Part shown: piece after piece, positions 34,402 through 43,904 of the stretch
Layout of the letters: every line of letters starts with the position of its first letter
Numbering within the stretch: position 1 is the first letter of the stretch
Origin: Verrucomicrobiota bacterium
GTDB lineage: Bacteria; Verrucomicrobiota; Verrucomicrobiia; CAIQCK01
Direction: 5' to 3'
DNA: 64,000 nucleotides
NCBI GenBank assembly: GCA_026397915.1
Contig: JAPLTX010000012.1
Span: forward strand, 1-64,000
The notes under the pieces: generated by a model
Databases searched by the model: none
Seen by the model: the letters and a program-made list of their open reading frames with translations, nothing else
What the model was told of the DNA's origin: nothing
Position numbers and translations under genes: made by a program

Positions 34402-35604
34402 TTACTTCGTTTTGTTTTCAAACCAAACCGGGCCGCCGAATTTGCCGGTGACGACGATGTCGAGATCGCCGTCGCCGTCCATGTCCTTCAGACAAATGTT
34501 CAATCCGGAGCCGACGCCTTGATTGTAGGAGATAACGTGCTTGGTCCACTTGACCGAGTGGTTGAGGCCGCGGTGCAGCTTGTAATAATAAAGTCCGAGC
34601 GGCGCGTCTTCCTCCGGGTCGTGACCGTTGTGCGCCATGAACCGTTTGCCCGCCACCAGCTCCGGCACGCCGTCGCCGTCGAGGTCGCCGAGCACGAGGC
34701 TGTGCGCCTGTGTCCACGTGTCGTCAATCAAGTGCTGCTTGAATTTGATCTCGCCACCTTCGCGGAACTGCTCATACCAGTAGATGCCGTAGCGGTGCGC
34801 GGAACTGCAGATGAGGTCGTTGAGGCCATCGCCGTTCACGTCGAAGACCAAAATCTGCGCGGTGTGTTCGGACTTCGCGCCATCCTTGCTGCCGAGCACG
34901 AGCGGATGCTCGATCCACTTGCCGTTGCGCGGGTCGGCGGGTGCTTCGAACCACGCGTCGGGTCGGATGATGTCGGGCCGGCCGTCGCCATTGATGTCGC
35001 CAACGCCGTTGCCGAAGTTCATCGGCTTCTCGCTGACGACGTGGACGTCGAACTTGCCTTTGCCGACCAGCTCATACCAAACCGTGCGCTTCACGTCGGG
35101 CAACACGCAGTCGGCTTTGCCGTGGCCAAGCACGTCAGCGAGTTGGCCCGTCTCAAAGTTGCCGTTCTGCTCGATCAAGGTCATCGGCCATTCGCCGCTC
35201 GTGCCGGTGTTCTTGAACCAGGTCGAACTCTTGCTGAACCAGTCCACGCTGATGATGTCGGGCTTGCCGTCGCCGTCCACGTCGAGCGCCAGGTTGGCGA
35301 AATCGTTGCGATAGCCCTTGCCGTTCTCATCCACGCTGCCGGCGATGGTGCGAACCTTCACTGGCTTGAAGTCGGGGGCGAGGTAGAGGAACTCGCCCGC
35401 GAAGATGTCGGGCCGGCCGTCGCAGTTGAAGTCGGCGACTGCGCAGGCTTCGCTGCGAAACTTGTCCACGCGGTGCATCACGAACTTGATGCCGCCGGGC
35501 GTGACGTTCTTCGGTTCCGGCGCATCGGCGCCGAAGCTCTGGACCGCCAGCGCGCAAAACGCTGCCGCAGCCGATAAACCAAGGGAAATCCTGATCGTCT
35601 TCAT
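34402..35604 (-). CDS. exported FG-GAP/VCBS beta-propeller protein
   Basis: 400 residues with a signal peptide (LGLSAAAAFCALAVQSFGA). Contains about six FG-GAP/VCBS blades with Ca2+-type loops: ADFNCDGRPDIFAGE, LDVDGDGKPDIIS, GDINGDGRPDIIRP, FDVNGDGLNDLICS, GDLDGDGVPELVAG and KDMDGDGDLDIVV. These fold as an integrin-like propeller that binds ligands or partners. No enzyme residues are assigned. Nine bp before Gfo3 and 27 bp after Gfo4, so part of the oxidoreductase operon; a carbohydrate- or partner-binding role is inferred from context. Confidence 0.9.
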   Translation of the reverse strand: MKTIRISLGLSAAAAFCALAVQSFGADAPEPKNVTPGGIKFVMHRVDKFRSEACAVADFNCDGRPDIFAGEFLYLAPDFKPVKVRTIAGSVDENGKGYRNDFANLALDVDGDGKPDIISVDWFSKSSTWFKNTGTSGEWPMTLIEQNGNFETGQLADVLGHGKADCVLPDVKRTVWYELVGKGKFDVHVVSEKPMNFGNGVGDINGDGRPDIIRPDAWFEAPADPRNGKWIEHPLVLGSKDGAKSEHTAQILVFDVNGDGLNDLICSSAHRYGIYWYEQFREGGEIKFKQHLIDDTWTQAHSLVLGDLDGDGVPELVAGKRFMAHNGHDPEEDAPLGLYYYKLHRGLNHSVKWTKHVISYNQGVGSGLNICLKDMDGDGDLDIVVTGKFGGPVWFENKTK

Positions 35605-35631
35605 AGTTGTCTCCTTTTGCTTCCGCCACGC

Positions 35632-36996
35632 TTACGCATGCCACGGCGCGCGCATGGCGCGGGTGAGTAGGCGGTTCGCCTCTTCGTCGCCGATGAATTT
35701 TTCCTTCACCGGGTCGAACTTCATATTGCGCTTGAGCCACATGCAGATGTTGGCGCAATGGACGGTGGTCATCGAGCGGTGCATCACCACCGGGTTGGCA
35801 ACAGTGATGTCGCGCGACTTCACGCAATCGAGGAAGTTCCGCATGTGATCAAGCGAGCGGCCGGTGCGGGCGGCGTATTCGCCGATGACGCGCTTCATTT
35901 GCGTCAGCAACACCGGCGAGGAAACGTCCGGCCGCGAGTAGCCGTCGGCGGCGGAAGCCCAGCCTTCGGTGCCGTCGAACCGTTCGCCACAGGAGCCGTG
36001 CCAATATCGCTTGTTGAGGTCACGCGCGAGAATCATCTTCACGCCGTTGGCGAAGTGCGTAACCATCCCGTCGCCGCTCTCGTTGTTGACGTATTCGTAT
36101 TCCACCGCCGAGGTGTGCGACGCGCCGATGCCGGCCTGCGCCTGCGCGAATGTGTGCGCGCCCCACTCGCCGATGCAGCTCGTGTGGAAATCGTAGTTCC
36201 CGCGCCAGGCGCCGCGGACGTAGGCGGAGTTGAACGGCCGCCACGGACACGGGCCGAGCCACGCGTCCCAGTCCAACTCTTCTTTCGGCGGCTCCGGCTC
36301 GGCGGGCAGCCAGTCGGTTTTCATCGCGGCGGCGTCCCACGGCGCGATGTGCGCGTAGGCGGTGTGAATCTTGCCAAGACCGCCGGTGCGGGCCATCTCG
36401 ATGCAGAAAATGTGGTTCGGCTCGCTGAGCCGCTGCGTGCCGGTCTGATAGACGCGGTTGAAGCGTTTCGCCGTCTCGACGACCATGCGGCCTTCCGCAA
36501 CGGTCATGGACGACGGCTTCTCGGAATAGACGTCCTTGCCGGCGCGCATGGCCACGGTGGCCGCCATCGCGTGCCAGCGGTCGCCGGTGGCGATGAGCAC
36601 CGCGTCAATATCCGTCCGCGTCGCCAGGAACTCGCGCATCTCCGGATACATCTTGCAGTCGCTGTTGCCGTATTTGGTGTCCACGGTCTTCTTGACGCGC
36701 TCGCGGGTCTCGCGCCAAAGGTCACAGATGGCGACGAACTGCACGTCGTTCTCGCGCAACGCCCAGTTGAGATCGTGGCCGCCGCGGTTGCGCAGACCGA
36801 TGCCGCCCATGATGATGCGCTCGCTCGGCGCGACCCAGCCGTCACGGCCGAGCGCGGACGCGGGAATGAGATTTGGCGCAGCGGCCGCTCCCAAAACGGC
36901 GGTGGTGGTTTTCAGAAACTGGCGGCGGCTGAAGGATGGCTGCGTGGGCAGAGTGGAAGCGTGCATGACTCCGGTGCTCCTGTTTGATGTTTGCAT
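35632..36996 (-). CDS. Tat-exported Gfo/Idh/MocA oxidoreductase 4, first gene of the operon
   Basis: 454 residues from the ATG giving MQTSNRSTGV, chosen because the same leader and first seven codons (MKTSNRS) precede the autotransporter gene. Tat signal SRRQFLKTTTAVLGAAAAPN, PSERIIMGGIGLRNRG, DAVLIATGDRWHAMAA, EKP motif (DVYSEKPSSMT), tail GDEEANRLLTRAMRAPW. A second ATG (MHASTLP) 10 codons later is possible. It is the 5' gene of the run down to HEAT1 and carries the promoter-bearing leader block. Confidence 0.92.
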   Translation of the reverse strand: MQTSNRSTGVMHASTLPTQPSFSRRQFLKTTTAVLGAAAAPNLIPASALGRDGWVAPSERIIMGGIGLRNRGGHDLNWALRENDVQFVAICDLWRETRERVKKTVDTKYGNSDCKMYPEMREFLATRTDIDAVLIATGDRWHAMAATVAMRAGKDVYSEKPSSMTVAEGRMVVETAKRFNRVYQTGTQRLSEPNHIFCIEMARTGGLGKIHTAYAHIAPWDAAAMKTDWLPAEPEPPKEELDWDAWLGPCPWRPFNSAYVRGAWRGNYDFHTSCIGEWGAHTFAQAQAGIGASHTSAVEYEYVNNESGDGMVTHFANGVKMILARDLNKRYWHGSCGERFDGTEGWASAADGYSRPDVSSPVLLTQMKRVIGEYAARTGRSLDHMRNFLDCVKSRDITVANPVVMHRSMTTVHCANICMWLKRNMKFDPVKEKFIGDEEANRLLTRAMRAPWHA

Positions 36997-37101
36997 CAGG
37001 TGACCTTTTTCCAAAGCGAATAATGGCGGGACAGCGTAAGGCGGAGCCGCACGTCGGCCAAGATAAAAATCCTGGCGCGGCGATACTACCTTTGGCGCAC
37101 G
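36976..37101 (-). repeat. duplicated leader block, copy 1 (upstream of Gfo4)
   Basis: 126 bp covering the first codons of Gfo4 and its upstream leader. It matches 43884-44009 at about 80% identity with two one-base gaps. Strongest parts on the minus strand: TACCTTTGxCGCACG complement, AAGATAAAAATCC complement, CGGCTCCGCC, CCCGCCATTxTTCG, GGTCACC and the start codon region ATGCAAACATCAAACAGGAG. Confidence 0.85.
37033..37061 (-). promoter_or_regulatory. candidate promoter of the Gfo4 operon
   Basis: On the minus strand TTGGCC, 17 bases, TACGCT, ending 36 bases before the ATG at 36996. The equivalent TTGGTT-N17-TACGCT is at the same place in the second leader copy (43942-43970), and this conserved spacing supports it. 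The -10 is a weak match to TATAAT. Confidence 0.35.
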
Positions 37102-37217
37102 ACGCCTGACGGGTATTGGAATCCCGCGGCTGCGGGCGTGCCTCGCTGCACGAAGTCATGCCAATGATTGAGATGCGCCCGTTTTCGTTTTCGGAGAAAC
37201 TCCCGGTCGAAAATGTC

Positions 37218-37246
37218 TTGGCTCGATTGCGGTTTTCTTCTATAAG
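37218..37246 (+). promoter_or_regulatory. candidate promoter upstream of the MBL hydrolase
   Basis: TTGGCT, 17 bases, TATAAG: the best sigma70-like match in the 381-base gap 37102-37482. It would give a leader of about 230 bases before the MBL-fold gene. Within that leader two overlapping short ORFs exist (see next entry). No other recognisable element is seen here. Confidence 0.4.
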
Positions 37247-37262
37247 AAGAGGAGTAGGTTTG

Positions 37263-37456
37263 ATGAAAGCCGCTTCAACACTGCAGAGCATCTTACCATC
37301 GGCGTTTCCGGCGGAGCTTTGGGGTGGAGGACGGGGGAGTGAGTTCCTGCCATGAACACAGCGACAGCCACGACATCGCCAACGCGGTTGAATGATGTCT
37401 TAGTGAATTGCTGCGGTGCCTCGCCCAGCCACAAGCATCAAGACCCGCATCCTTGA
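37263..37456 (+). other. two possible short overlapping ORFs in the MBL leader
   Basis: ATG at 37263 (30 codons, preceded by AGGAG) ends in an ATGA overlap with a second ORF at 37352-37456 (34 codons, containing VNCCGASPSHKHQDPHP). They lie between the candidate promoter and the MBL gene. Length is too short for coding statistics by eye; they may be leader peptides or chance. Confidence 0.2.
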
Positions 37457-37482
37457 ACCCGCGATAACACAGAAGAAAAGCT

Positions 37483-38961
37483 ATGAACAAAAAACCGAGA
37501 AAAAACAAATCAGGAATCTCACGGCGAGACTCATTCAAACTTTCCGGGCTGGCCTTGGGAGGGCTGGCCCTGGGAGGAATGACCGGCAAAATCTACGGGC
37601 AGTCGGGAGGTTCGGATCCGACGCAGCAATTCACCGATTTCTCGAACTTGACTCCCTTCACCCCGCCCGAAACTCTGGCCGCGGATCAGATGCGGATCTG
37701 GTTTTTCGGGACTTCCTGCATCCCGCGCCTGACACAAGAGTGCAACAGCATCTTCGTCGAGGTGGGACAGGGCAGCAACGGCCTGCCTTTGGACCAGTTC
37801 GTTTTTGACTGCGGCTCGGGCGTCGTCGCCAAATACAATGCCGCGAAGATTCCCAACGCCAGAATGAACAAAGTCTTCCTGACCCATCTGCACGGGGACC
37901 ACATCAGCGATCTGTGCCATCTTTATTGTTTCGGGCCTTCCACCGATCGCAAGTCGCCCTTCTACATCTGGGGACCGGGGCCTTCGGGCGTGATCAACCC
38001 CATGCCTCCACCGGTGTATTACAATGACGGGACCAAAGCCTTCTGTGCGAACTTCAGGGAAGCCATGCGCTGGCATACGGAGAGTTTCAGTTTTGAAAAC
38101 ACACGCTACTCCGGCTACAGGCCTCCCACCCGCCAAAGCTGGGGGCTTCCCGTCAATCCCATCCCCGTCGGGAACGATGATCCCCGTGATGGCTATGCCG
38201 TCGTCCCCATCGAGCTCCCGGCGCCGATCTCGACAGCGCCGAATATTGCCTACAACAACGCCTCCACCGGCGTGAAAATCACCTACTTCCCGGCCATTCA
38301 TTGCCGAAAAGGCTCGGTGAGCTACAAGCTGGAATGGAACGGCCTCTCGATGATCTTCTCGGGCGACACCAAGCCCAATTATGACATGATGGCGCAGGCG
38401 AGCAATCTGGGCAAAGGCGTGGACGTGCTTATCCACGAGATGGTCATGCCGGCCAGTGTGTGGGCCATGAAGAATCTGGGCATCACCGACCCTAGTCAGG
38501 TCTCTCCCAATATCTGGAATGCCGCGCTGAACAACGCCACGGCGGTCCAAAACAGTTCCCACACGCCGCAGGGGGCTTTTGGCTACCTCCTCAGCCAGAT
38601 CAGTCCTTATCCACGACTGACGGTCGCCACCCATTTCCAAGCTGAGGACGACACCGTTGACTCCGCCAAGAGCAGCGTCAACGCGCACTTCCCGCCGACG
38701 AACGTGTATCCCGGCAATATCGTCTGGGCCGCGGATTTCATGGTGATCAACGTCTCCAGAACCGGAATCCAAGTGAGGCAAGCCGCCGTGAGCGGCTACG
38801 CTTTCTACCCGTTCCCGACGCTTTATTCGGGCCTGATGCCGCCCAAGTATCACAATGCCGATGGCAGCGGGAATGCCTACGCCCAGATTGATACGACAAG
38901 GGCGATCCCGGCAACAGACCCAAATACGGGCGCGGTGAACTACCGCAGCGACGGGTTTTAA
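37483..38961 (+). CDS. Tat-exported metallo-beta-lactamase-fold hydrolase
   Basis: 492 residues. Tat signal SRRDSFKLSGLALGGLALGG, then an MBL domain with RIWFFGTSCIPRL, VFDCGSGVVAKY, the metal motif LTHLHGDHISDLCHLY (HxHxDH at about residue 134-139), CRKGSVSYKLEW, a third-ligand region MIFSGDTKPNYD, and VATHFQAEDD. The layout is like tRNase Z/arylsulfatase-type MBL enzymes, with inserts, and the C-terminal about 120 residues have no clear match. Start chosen for the AGAAGAAAAG ribosome site just before the ATG. Alone on its strand, convergent with the autotransporter. Probably a periplasmic esterase, sulfatase or phosphodiesterase; the substrate is not deducible. Confidence 0.85.
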   Translation: MNKKPRKNKSGISRRDSFKLSGLALGGLALGGMTGKIYGQSGGSDPTQQFTDFSNLTPFTPPETLAADQMRIWFFGTSCIPRLTQECNSIFVEVGQGSNGLPLDQFVFDCGSGVVAKYNAAKIPNARMNKVFLTHLHGDHISDLCHLYCFGPSTDRKSPFYIWGPGPSGVINPMPPPVYYNDGTKAFCANFREAMRWHTESFSFENTRYSGYRPPTRQSWGLPVNPIPVGNDDPRDGYAVVPIELPAPISTAPNIAYNNASTGVKITYFPAIHCRKGSVSYKLEWNGLSMIFSGDTKPNYDMMAQASNLGKGVDVLIHEMVMPASVWAMKNLGITDPSQVSPNIWNAALNNATAVQNSSHTPQGAFGYLLSQISPYPRLTVATHFQAEDDTVDSAKSSVNAHFPPTNVYPGNIVWAADFMVINVSRTGIQVRQAAVSGYAFYPFPTLYSGLMPPKYHNADGSGNAYAQIDTTRAIPATDPNTGAVNYRSDGF

Positions 38962-39017
38962 TCGCACCCCGGGATGCGCCAGGGAAGATTCACAGGAACG
39001 TTCCCGCGTCAGAGTTG

Positions 39018-42000
39018 TCAGAAGCTGAAGCGGACGCCGGCGCTGACGTTCTGGACGGAGTAGTTGTTGCGCATCAGTTCGGTGCCGTAGGTGACGTAGG
39101 TGGCCAGGTTCTTCGACCACTGCACGGTCAATCCCAATCCCACCACCGCCGAGTCGCGCCCCAGCGGCACGCCTTGGGACGAGAAGATGTTCCCGGAACC
39201 ATTCGCAAACTGCGCGTTCACCGACGTGACACTGTCCATGGACTCGTGCTGCCAGCCCAGACTCAGGTCCGGTATCCACAAGGTCTTTTCCACGGCGAAC
39301 GGGTGCGACACATGCATGCCCATTTGCGTCAGCAGTGAGTCAAAGCTCTGCGAACCGATGGTCAGCGGGGCCAGCGAACCGCTCTCGGTGAAGCCGTCAA
39401 TGTCCACCGTCGTATATTGCACGCTCGCGCGCGGGCCGAACGTCCATTGGCCCACCCTGCAGTCGTAGCCGCCGCCCAACATGCCCTGGAGATCGCTGCC
39501 CTGGGTGTTGCCGTTGGCGTCTATTCCCAGCACCTGCCGCTTGGTGTCGTAAACATTGGCGCCGCCGCCGCCCAGGGCTTCCGCGTGCCAGCCGTCCTTG
39601 AACCACAGCCCATACACGTTGCCCTGCGCGCCGTTGACGCCCACGCGGCCGTTATTGGCCAGGTAGGAACTGCTATTGGCGTAGCCCAGCGCCGCGCCGA
39701 CCACGAGCTGGTCGTGCGGATAGATCGTGGGGTCGAGCACCTGGCGGTCCAAGCCCACCGTCAAGCCCGCCGAGGTCACGTGGTAACCGCTGGCGTTCTG
39801 GTTGGCATCCACGCCCACGAACTGTCCCGCGCCCTCCGCCCACACGCCCCAGGGATTGTCCGAAGACCGGCGCATGATGCCCGAGGTAAGCGTCTCCTTG
39901 GTCATGGCCAGTTCCTGCTCCATCGGCAGCATAGAGGCAAAGCGCGGCTGCTGGTTCACCCAATCCATGACGCCGCTCGGATCAAACAGACTGAAGCCGC
40001 CGTTGAAGCCGCCGCCGCCGCCGCCGAGCACCGTGCCCAAGTGGGCGAGCAGATTGCCTGCCTGGGTGTTGGCCATGCCCGCGCCCATCTGCGACATGGC
40101 CGTCAACGCCTGCGGCGAGAGCGAATCGAACGCCACCGGCAACTGACCCGTTGGCAGCCCGCTCAAGTAGGTGACCAGCGGGGCCATGTTCGGGTTGTTC
40201 AACTCCATGTTCAAGACGTTGGCCACCGCCGATTGGTTCGGCGTTAACGCATACGGCGTAAACGTAATGTTCCACTTCACCGCCGCGTCGTTGGCATCCG
40301 GATAGATCAAACTCGCCGTCAACGCCGTCTGCGTCGTCAGATTGGTGAAACTGGAGAATCCGTTCGTCCAGCCGCCGGCCGCGTGCAGGAAGGTGAGTTG
40401 CATGCCGTTGGTGGGCGTGAAGCCGTTGAAGCCGACCGCCTGCACCATGCCCGTGAGGCTGGCCGTGCCGGCGATGTCCAGATAGCCATACTGGCCCGGG
40501 GCCGAGCCGCCAAATCCCACCACCAGCGTGCCGCCAAGGTTCTGGGTGAAGTTGCCGCCGACGTTCACGGTGTTGAAGATCGTCAGCGTGGCGTTGTTGC
40601 GGACCACCAGATCGTTGGCAAAGGAGCTGGCGCCGCTCCGCAACGACAACGCCGCCGCCGATACGCCATCGCCGATGAGGAACGGCACGCTGTTGGAGAC
40701 GGTGGCCGCACCGACGCTTAACGTGCCGCCGTTGAGATTGACCACGCTGTTGGTGTCGTTGTTGGCGTAGAAGAGGTCCGCCGTGACCGTGCCGCTGTTG
40801 AGAGTGAGGGTGCCGTTGCGCACGTCCAGCGCGCCGGTGCCGGCCCCGTTGGTGGCGTAAAGGAAACCGCCGGAGACGGTGATGAAGTTGCCGGTGGATG
40901 GATTGTTGCCGATGACGGCGTTGGTGGCCATCACCGTGCCGCTGTTGGCGATGGTCAGGTTGTTGCTGGAGCCAGCGAAGCCGACATAAAGATCGCTGCT
41001 GTTGTTCCAAGCCGAGCCGGGGCCTGTCACCAACACGCTGTTGTTACTGGCGCTCGCGTTGAGGCCGATGTAGCCGCTGGGATTGATGACTTGGCCGCCG
41101 TTGGTAATCGTCAGGCTATTGCCGGAGCCGGAGGCGCCGACGAAGAGACTGGTGCCGTTGCTCCAAACCGAGCCGGGGCCTGTCACCAACACGCTGTTGT
41201 TACTGGCGCTCGCGTTGAGGCCGATGTAGCCGTTGCCGCTGAAGATCTGGCCGCCGTTGGCAAGGGTCAGGGTGTTGCTGGAACCGAACTTGCCCACATA
41301 GAGGCCGCCGTCGGCCAGCACCACGCCGCCGTTGGTCACGGTCAGGCTGTTGCGGTCGGAGTTGGGCGGGCCGTAACCGTCTGCGTCACCCACCACCACA
41401 TCGTAAGCGTTGCTCCAGAGCGAACCGCTGCCGGTGACCAGCACCGAGTTGTTGCCGCCACCGAAGCTGCCGTCGTAACCGATGTAGCCGTTGCCGTTGA
41501 AGACCCGGCCGCCGCCGGAGATGGTCAGGGTGTTGCTGGAACCATACATGCCCACATAGAGATCACCGCCGGCCAGCACCATGCCGCCGTTGGTTACGGT
41601 CAGGCTGTTGCGGTCGGAGTTGGGCGGGCCATTGCCATTGTAGCCGCCCACAACCACATCGGCAGCGTTACTCCAGAGCGAGCCGCTGCCCGTCACCAGC
41701 ACCGAGTTGCCGCCGCCACCGAGGTTGCCGTTCAAACCGACGTAGCCAATGTTGTCCATCACCACGCCGCCGCTGGCAATGGTCAGGGTGTTGCTGGAAC
41801 CGTAGTAGCCCACATAGAGATTGCCGCCGGCCAGCACCACGCCACCGTTGGTCACCGTCAGGCTGTTGCCGCCGGAGTTGGGCGGGCCGTAGCCGAGGTA
41901 GTCCCCCAGAATCACATCGTAAGCGTTGCTCCAGAGCGAGCCGGGGCCGGCGACCAGCACCGAATTGCCGCCGCCGCCGTAGCTGCCGTCGTAGCCAACA

Positions 42001-43904
42001 TAGCCGTAGCTGTTGAGGACTTTGCCGCCGCTGGCAATGGTCAGCGTGTTGCTGGAACCATAGTAACCCACATAGAGATCGCCACCGGCCAGCACCATGC
42101 CGCTGTTGGTCACCGTCAGGCTGTTGCCGCTGGAGTTGGGCGGGCCGAAGCCGGCCGCGTCGCCTACGATCACATCGTAAGCGTTGCTCCAGAGCGAGCC
42201 GCTGCCCGTCACCAGCACCGAGTTGCCGCCGCCGCCGGCGCTGCCGTCGTAGCCGACATAGCCGTAGCCGTTGAGGACTTTGCCGCCGTTGGCGATGACC
42301 AAGTTGTTGCTGGTGCCATAGTTGCCGACATACAAATCACTGCTGTTGTTCCAGACCGAGCCGGCACCGGTCACCTTCACATTGTTGTAGGTGGCGGAAG
42401 CGCCATTACCGATGATGCCGCCGGCGCTGAATACCTGGCCGCCGTTAGTGATGGTGAGACTGTTGCCGGAGCCATTCAAGCCGACATACAGATCGCTGCT
42501 GTTGTTCCAGACCGAGCCGGCGCCGGTCACCAACACGCTGTTGTTGCTGGCGCTTGCGTTGTTGCCGATGATACCGGAGGCGTTGACGACTTGGCCGCCG
42601 TTGGCGATCATCAGGGTATTGCTGGCGCCATTGAAACCGACAACCAGATTGCCGCTGTTGCTCCAGAGCGAGCCGGGGCCGGTGACGAGGGCGGCGTTGT
42701 TGCTGGACGTGGCTGAATTGCCAAGAATAACGATGCTGTCGCCGAGGACCCTGCCGCCGTTGGTGATGAAGAGTTGATTAAATGAACCCGTGTCGCCCAC
42801 CGTCACGGCGCCGTTGAGGACGCCGCTGCCGCTCACCGTCAGCGTCCCGCCGTTGTTGATGAAGTTCGTCAGGTTGGCCACGGCGGAGCCGGAGATGTTC
42901 CACGCACCGAAGTTGGTGGCGACGCTGACATCGTGCTCGCCGCCGCTGTGGTTGACGGTGCCGCTGGCTCGGTTGAGGAACACCGTGTCCTGGTTGGTGC
43001 CGCTCAGGAGCGTGAACGTGCCGGTGTTGTCGTAAAACGCCGGGTCGAAGATGCCGCCGTTTTGAATGAACGCGCCGCCATTGGTCACGACGTTCACCAC
43101 CATCAGGCCGCCATTCATGTTGAACAGGCTGGAGCCGCTGATGGTCAGCGTGGGCGTGTTTAGCGTGGTGGAGTTGGTCAATGTCGCATGGGCCGAGAGG
43201 ATCAGCCCGTTGGCAAAAGTCTGGGTTCCCGAGGGGAGATTCAACACCGCCGCGTTGGTGCCGTCGCCGATGATGAACGGCAAACCGTTGGAAACGATGG
43301 AGCCGTGAGTGATAAGCGACCCGCTGTTGAAGGTGAAGGCGCCGCTCGAAGCATTCGTCAGGATAAGTCGAGTAATAGTGCCCGTTCCGCCGTTAAATGT
43401 CACAATGCCATTCCCGCCATTGAAGATGACGTTGGAGGTGGTGGCCTGCAGAACTCTTCCCGTCAGGTTGAGCGTGACGAAGGACATGTTGGTGAGAACG
43501 CCATGATTCATCACGGAAAGGTTGGTGTATAACAGGGAGCCATTCGCCAGTCCGTTGCTGATGAGGGAGCCATTGCCACTGTTCCAGAGCTGGCCGCCAC
43601 CCATCGAAATCACGCCGTTGGTGAAGAAGGCCAGAGAGTTGGTGCCAAAGACCGGGGCGGCCAGGATGGTGTAATTCGTGCGCATGAGATTTTGAACGCC
43701 GAGTTGGAGGGTGCCGGCATTATCAATGACCGTTCCCGCCGATCCGCTCACAATCATCGTGCTTCCGGAATCTTGCGCGCGGGCGCCGCCGCTGAAGAAA
43801 ACGCCAAGCAAAGCGGCGAGCAGCCAGACGGCGCAAGACCGGCGGCGCAAAAAGCGCGACGGCAGATTCCGGGGTGTTTTGATGCTCCTGTTTGATGTCT
43901 TCAT
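39018..43904 (-). CDS. type V autotransporter with T5SS/PEP-CTERM-associated repeats
   Basis: 1628 residues from the ATG giving MKTSNRSIKT; the track start 22 codons earlier lies in the leader. A long Arg-rich N-region precedes a hydrophobic signal (AVWLLAALLGVFFSGGARA). Residues about 30-450 are beta-helix-like with repeated NGG/TNG turns. About 450-1000 has nine copies of the repeat NSVLVTGPGSxWSNxxDxxVG...GxSLTVTNGG. The C-terminal about 280 residues form the outer-membrane barrel (WGVWAEGAGQFVGVDAN, RASVQYTTVDIDGFTESG, terminal SAGVRFSF). Exported as an adhesin-like surface fibre; target unknown. Convergent with the MBL gene; it uses the duplicated leader. Confidence 0.92.
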   Translation of the reverse strand: MKTSNRSIKTPRNLPSRFLRRRSCAVWLLAALLGVFFSGGARAQDSGSTMIVSGSAGTVIDNAGTLQLGVQNLMRTNYTILAAPVFGTNSLAFFTNGVISMGGGQLWNSGNGSLISNGLANGSLLYTNLSVMNHGVLTNMSFVTLNLTGRVLQATTSNVIFNGGNGIVTFNGGTGTITRLILTNASSGAFTFNSGSLITHGSIVSNGLPFIIGDGTNAAVLNLPSGTQTFANGLILSAHATLTNSTTLNTPTLTISGSSLFNMNGGLMVVNVVTNGGAFIQNGGIFDPAFYDNTGTFTLLSGTNQDTVFLNRASGTVNHSGGEHDVSVATNFGAWNISGSAVANLTNFINNGGTLTVSGSGVLNGAVTVGDTGSFNQLFITNGGRVLGDSIVILGNSATSSNNAALVTGPGSLWSNSGNLVVGFNGASNTLMIANGGQVVNASGIIGNNASASNNSVLVTGAGSVWNNSSDLYVGLNGSGNSLTITNGGQVFSAGGIIGNGASATYNNVKVTGAGSVWNNSSDLYVGNYGTSNNLVIANGGKVLNGYGYVGYDGSAGGGGNSVLVTGSGSLWSNAYDVIVGDAAGFGPPNSSGNSLTVTNSGMVLAGGDLYVGYYGSSNTLTIASGGKVLNSYGYVGYDGSYGGGGNSVLVAGPGSLWSNAYDVILGDYLGYGPPNSGGNSLTVTNGGVVLAGGNLYVGYYGSSNTLTIASGGVVMDNIGYVGLNGNLGGGGNSVLVTGSGSLWSNAADVVVGGYNGNGPPNSDRNSLTVTNGGMVLAGGDLYVGMYGSSNTLTISGGGRVFNGNGYIGYDGSFGGGNNSVLVTGSGSLWSNAYDVVVGDADGYGPPNSDRNSLTVTNGGVVLADGGLYVGKFGSSNTLTLANGGQIFSGNGYIGLNASASNNSVLVTGPGSVWSNGTSLFVGASGSGNSLTITNGGQVINPSGYIGLNASASNNSVLVTGPGSAWNNSSDLYVGFAGSSNNLTIANSGTVMATNAVIGNNPSTGNFITVSGGFLYATNGAGTGALDVRNGTLTLNSGTVTADLFYANNDTNSVVNLNGGTLSVGAATVSNSVPFLIGDGVSAAALSLRSGASSFANDLVVRNNATLTIFNTVNVGGNFTQNLGGTLVVGFGGSAPGQYGYLDIAGTASLTGMVQAVGFNGFTPTNGMQLTFLHAAGGWTNGFSSFTNLTTQTALTASLIYPDANDAAVKWNITFTPYALTPNQSAVANVLNMELNNPNMAPLVTYLSGLPTGQLPVAFDSLSPQALTAMSQMGAGMANTQAGNLLAHLGTVLGGGGGGFNGGFSLFDPSGVMDWVNQQPRFASMLPMEQELAMTKETLTSGIMRRSSDNPWGVWAEGAGQFVGVDANQNASGYHVTSAGLTVGLDRQVLDPTIYPHDQLVVGAALGYANSSSYLANNGRVGVNGAQGNVYGLWFKDGWHAEALGGGGANVYDTKRQVLGIDANGNTQGSDLQGMLGGGYDCRVGQWTFGPRASVQYTTVDIDGFTESGSLAPLTIGSQSFDSLLTQMGMHVSHPFAVEKTLWIPDLSLGWQHESMDSVTSVNAQFANGSGNIFSSQGVPLGRDSAVVGLGLTVQWSKNLATYVTYGTELMRNNYSVQNVSAGVRFSF
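40900..42720 (-). repeat. nine coding repeats in the autotransporter passenger
   Basis: Repeats containing VLVTGxGSxWSN are spaced irregularly. The long version (with GDAxGxGPPNSxxNSLTVTN) occurs four times in the middle and the shorter version flanks it. Nucleotide copies are similar enough for recombination to change the number. The antisense strand consequently shows a long false ORF (41091-42716). Confidence 0.85.

Noticed and set aside
41091-42716. 541-residue + strand ORF opposite the autotransporter
   Set aside because: Repeat-derived shadow of the T5SS passenger repeats (Ala/His-rich, periodic).
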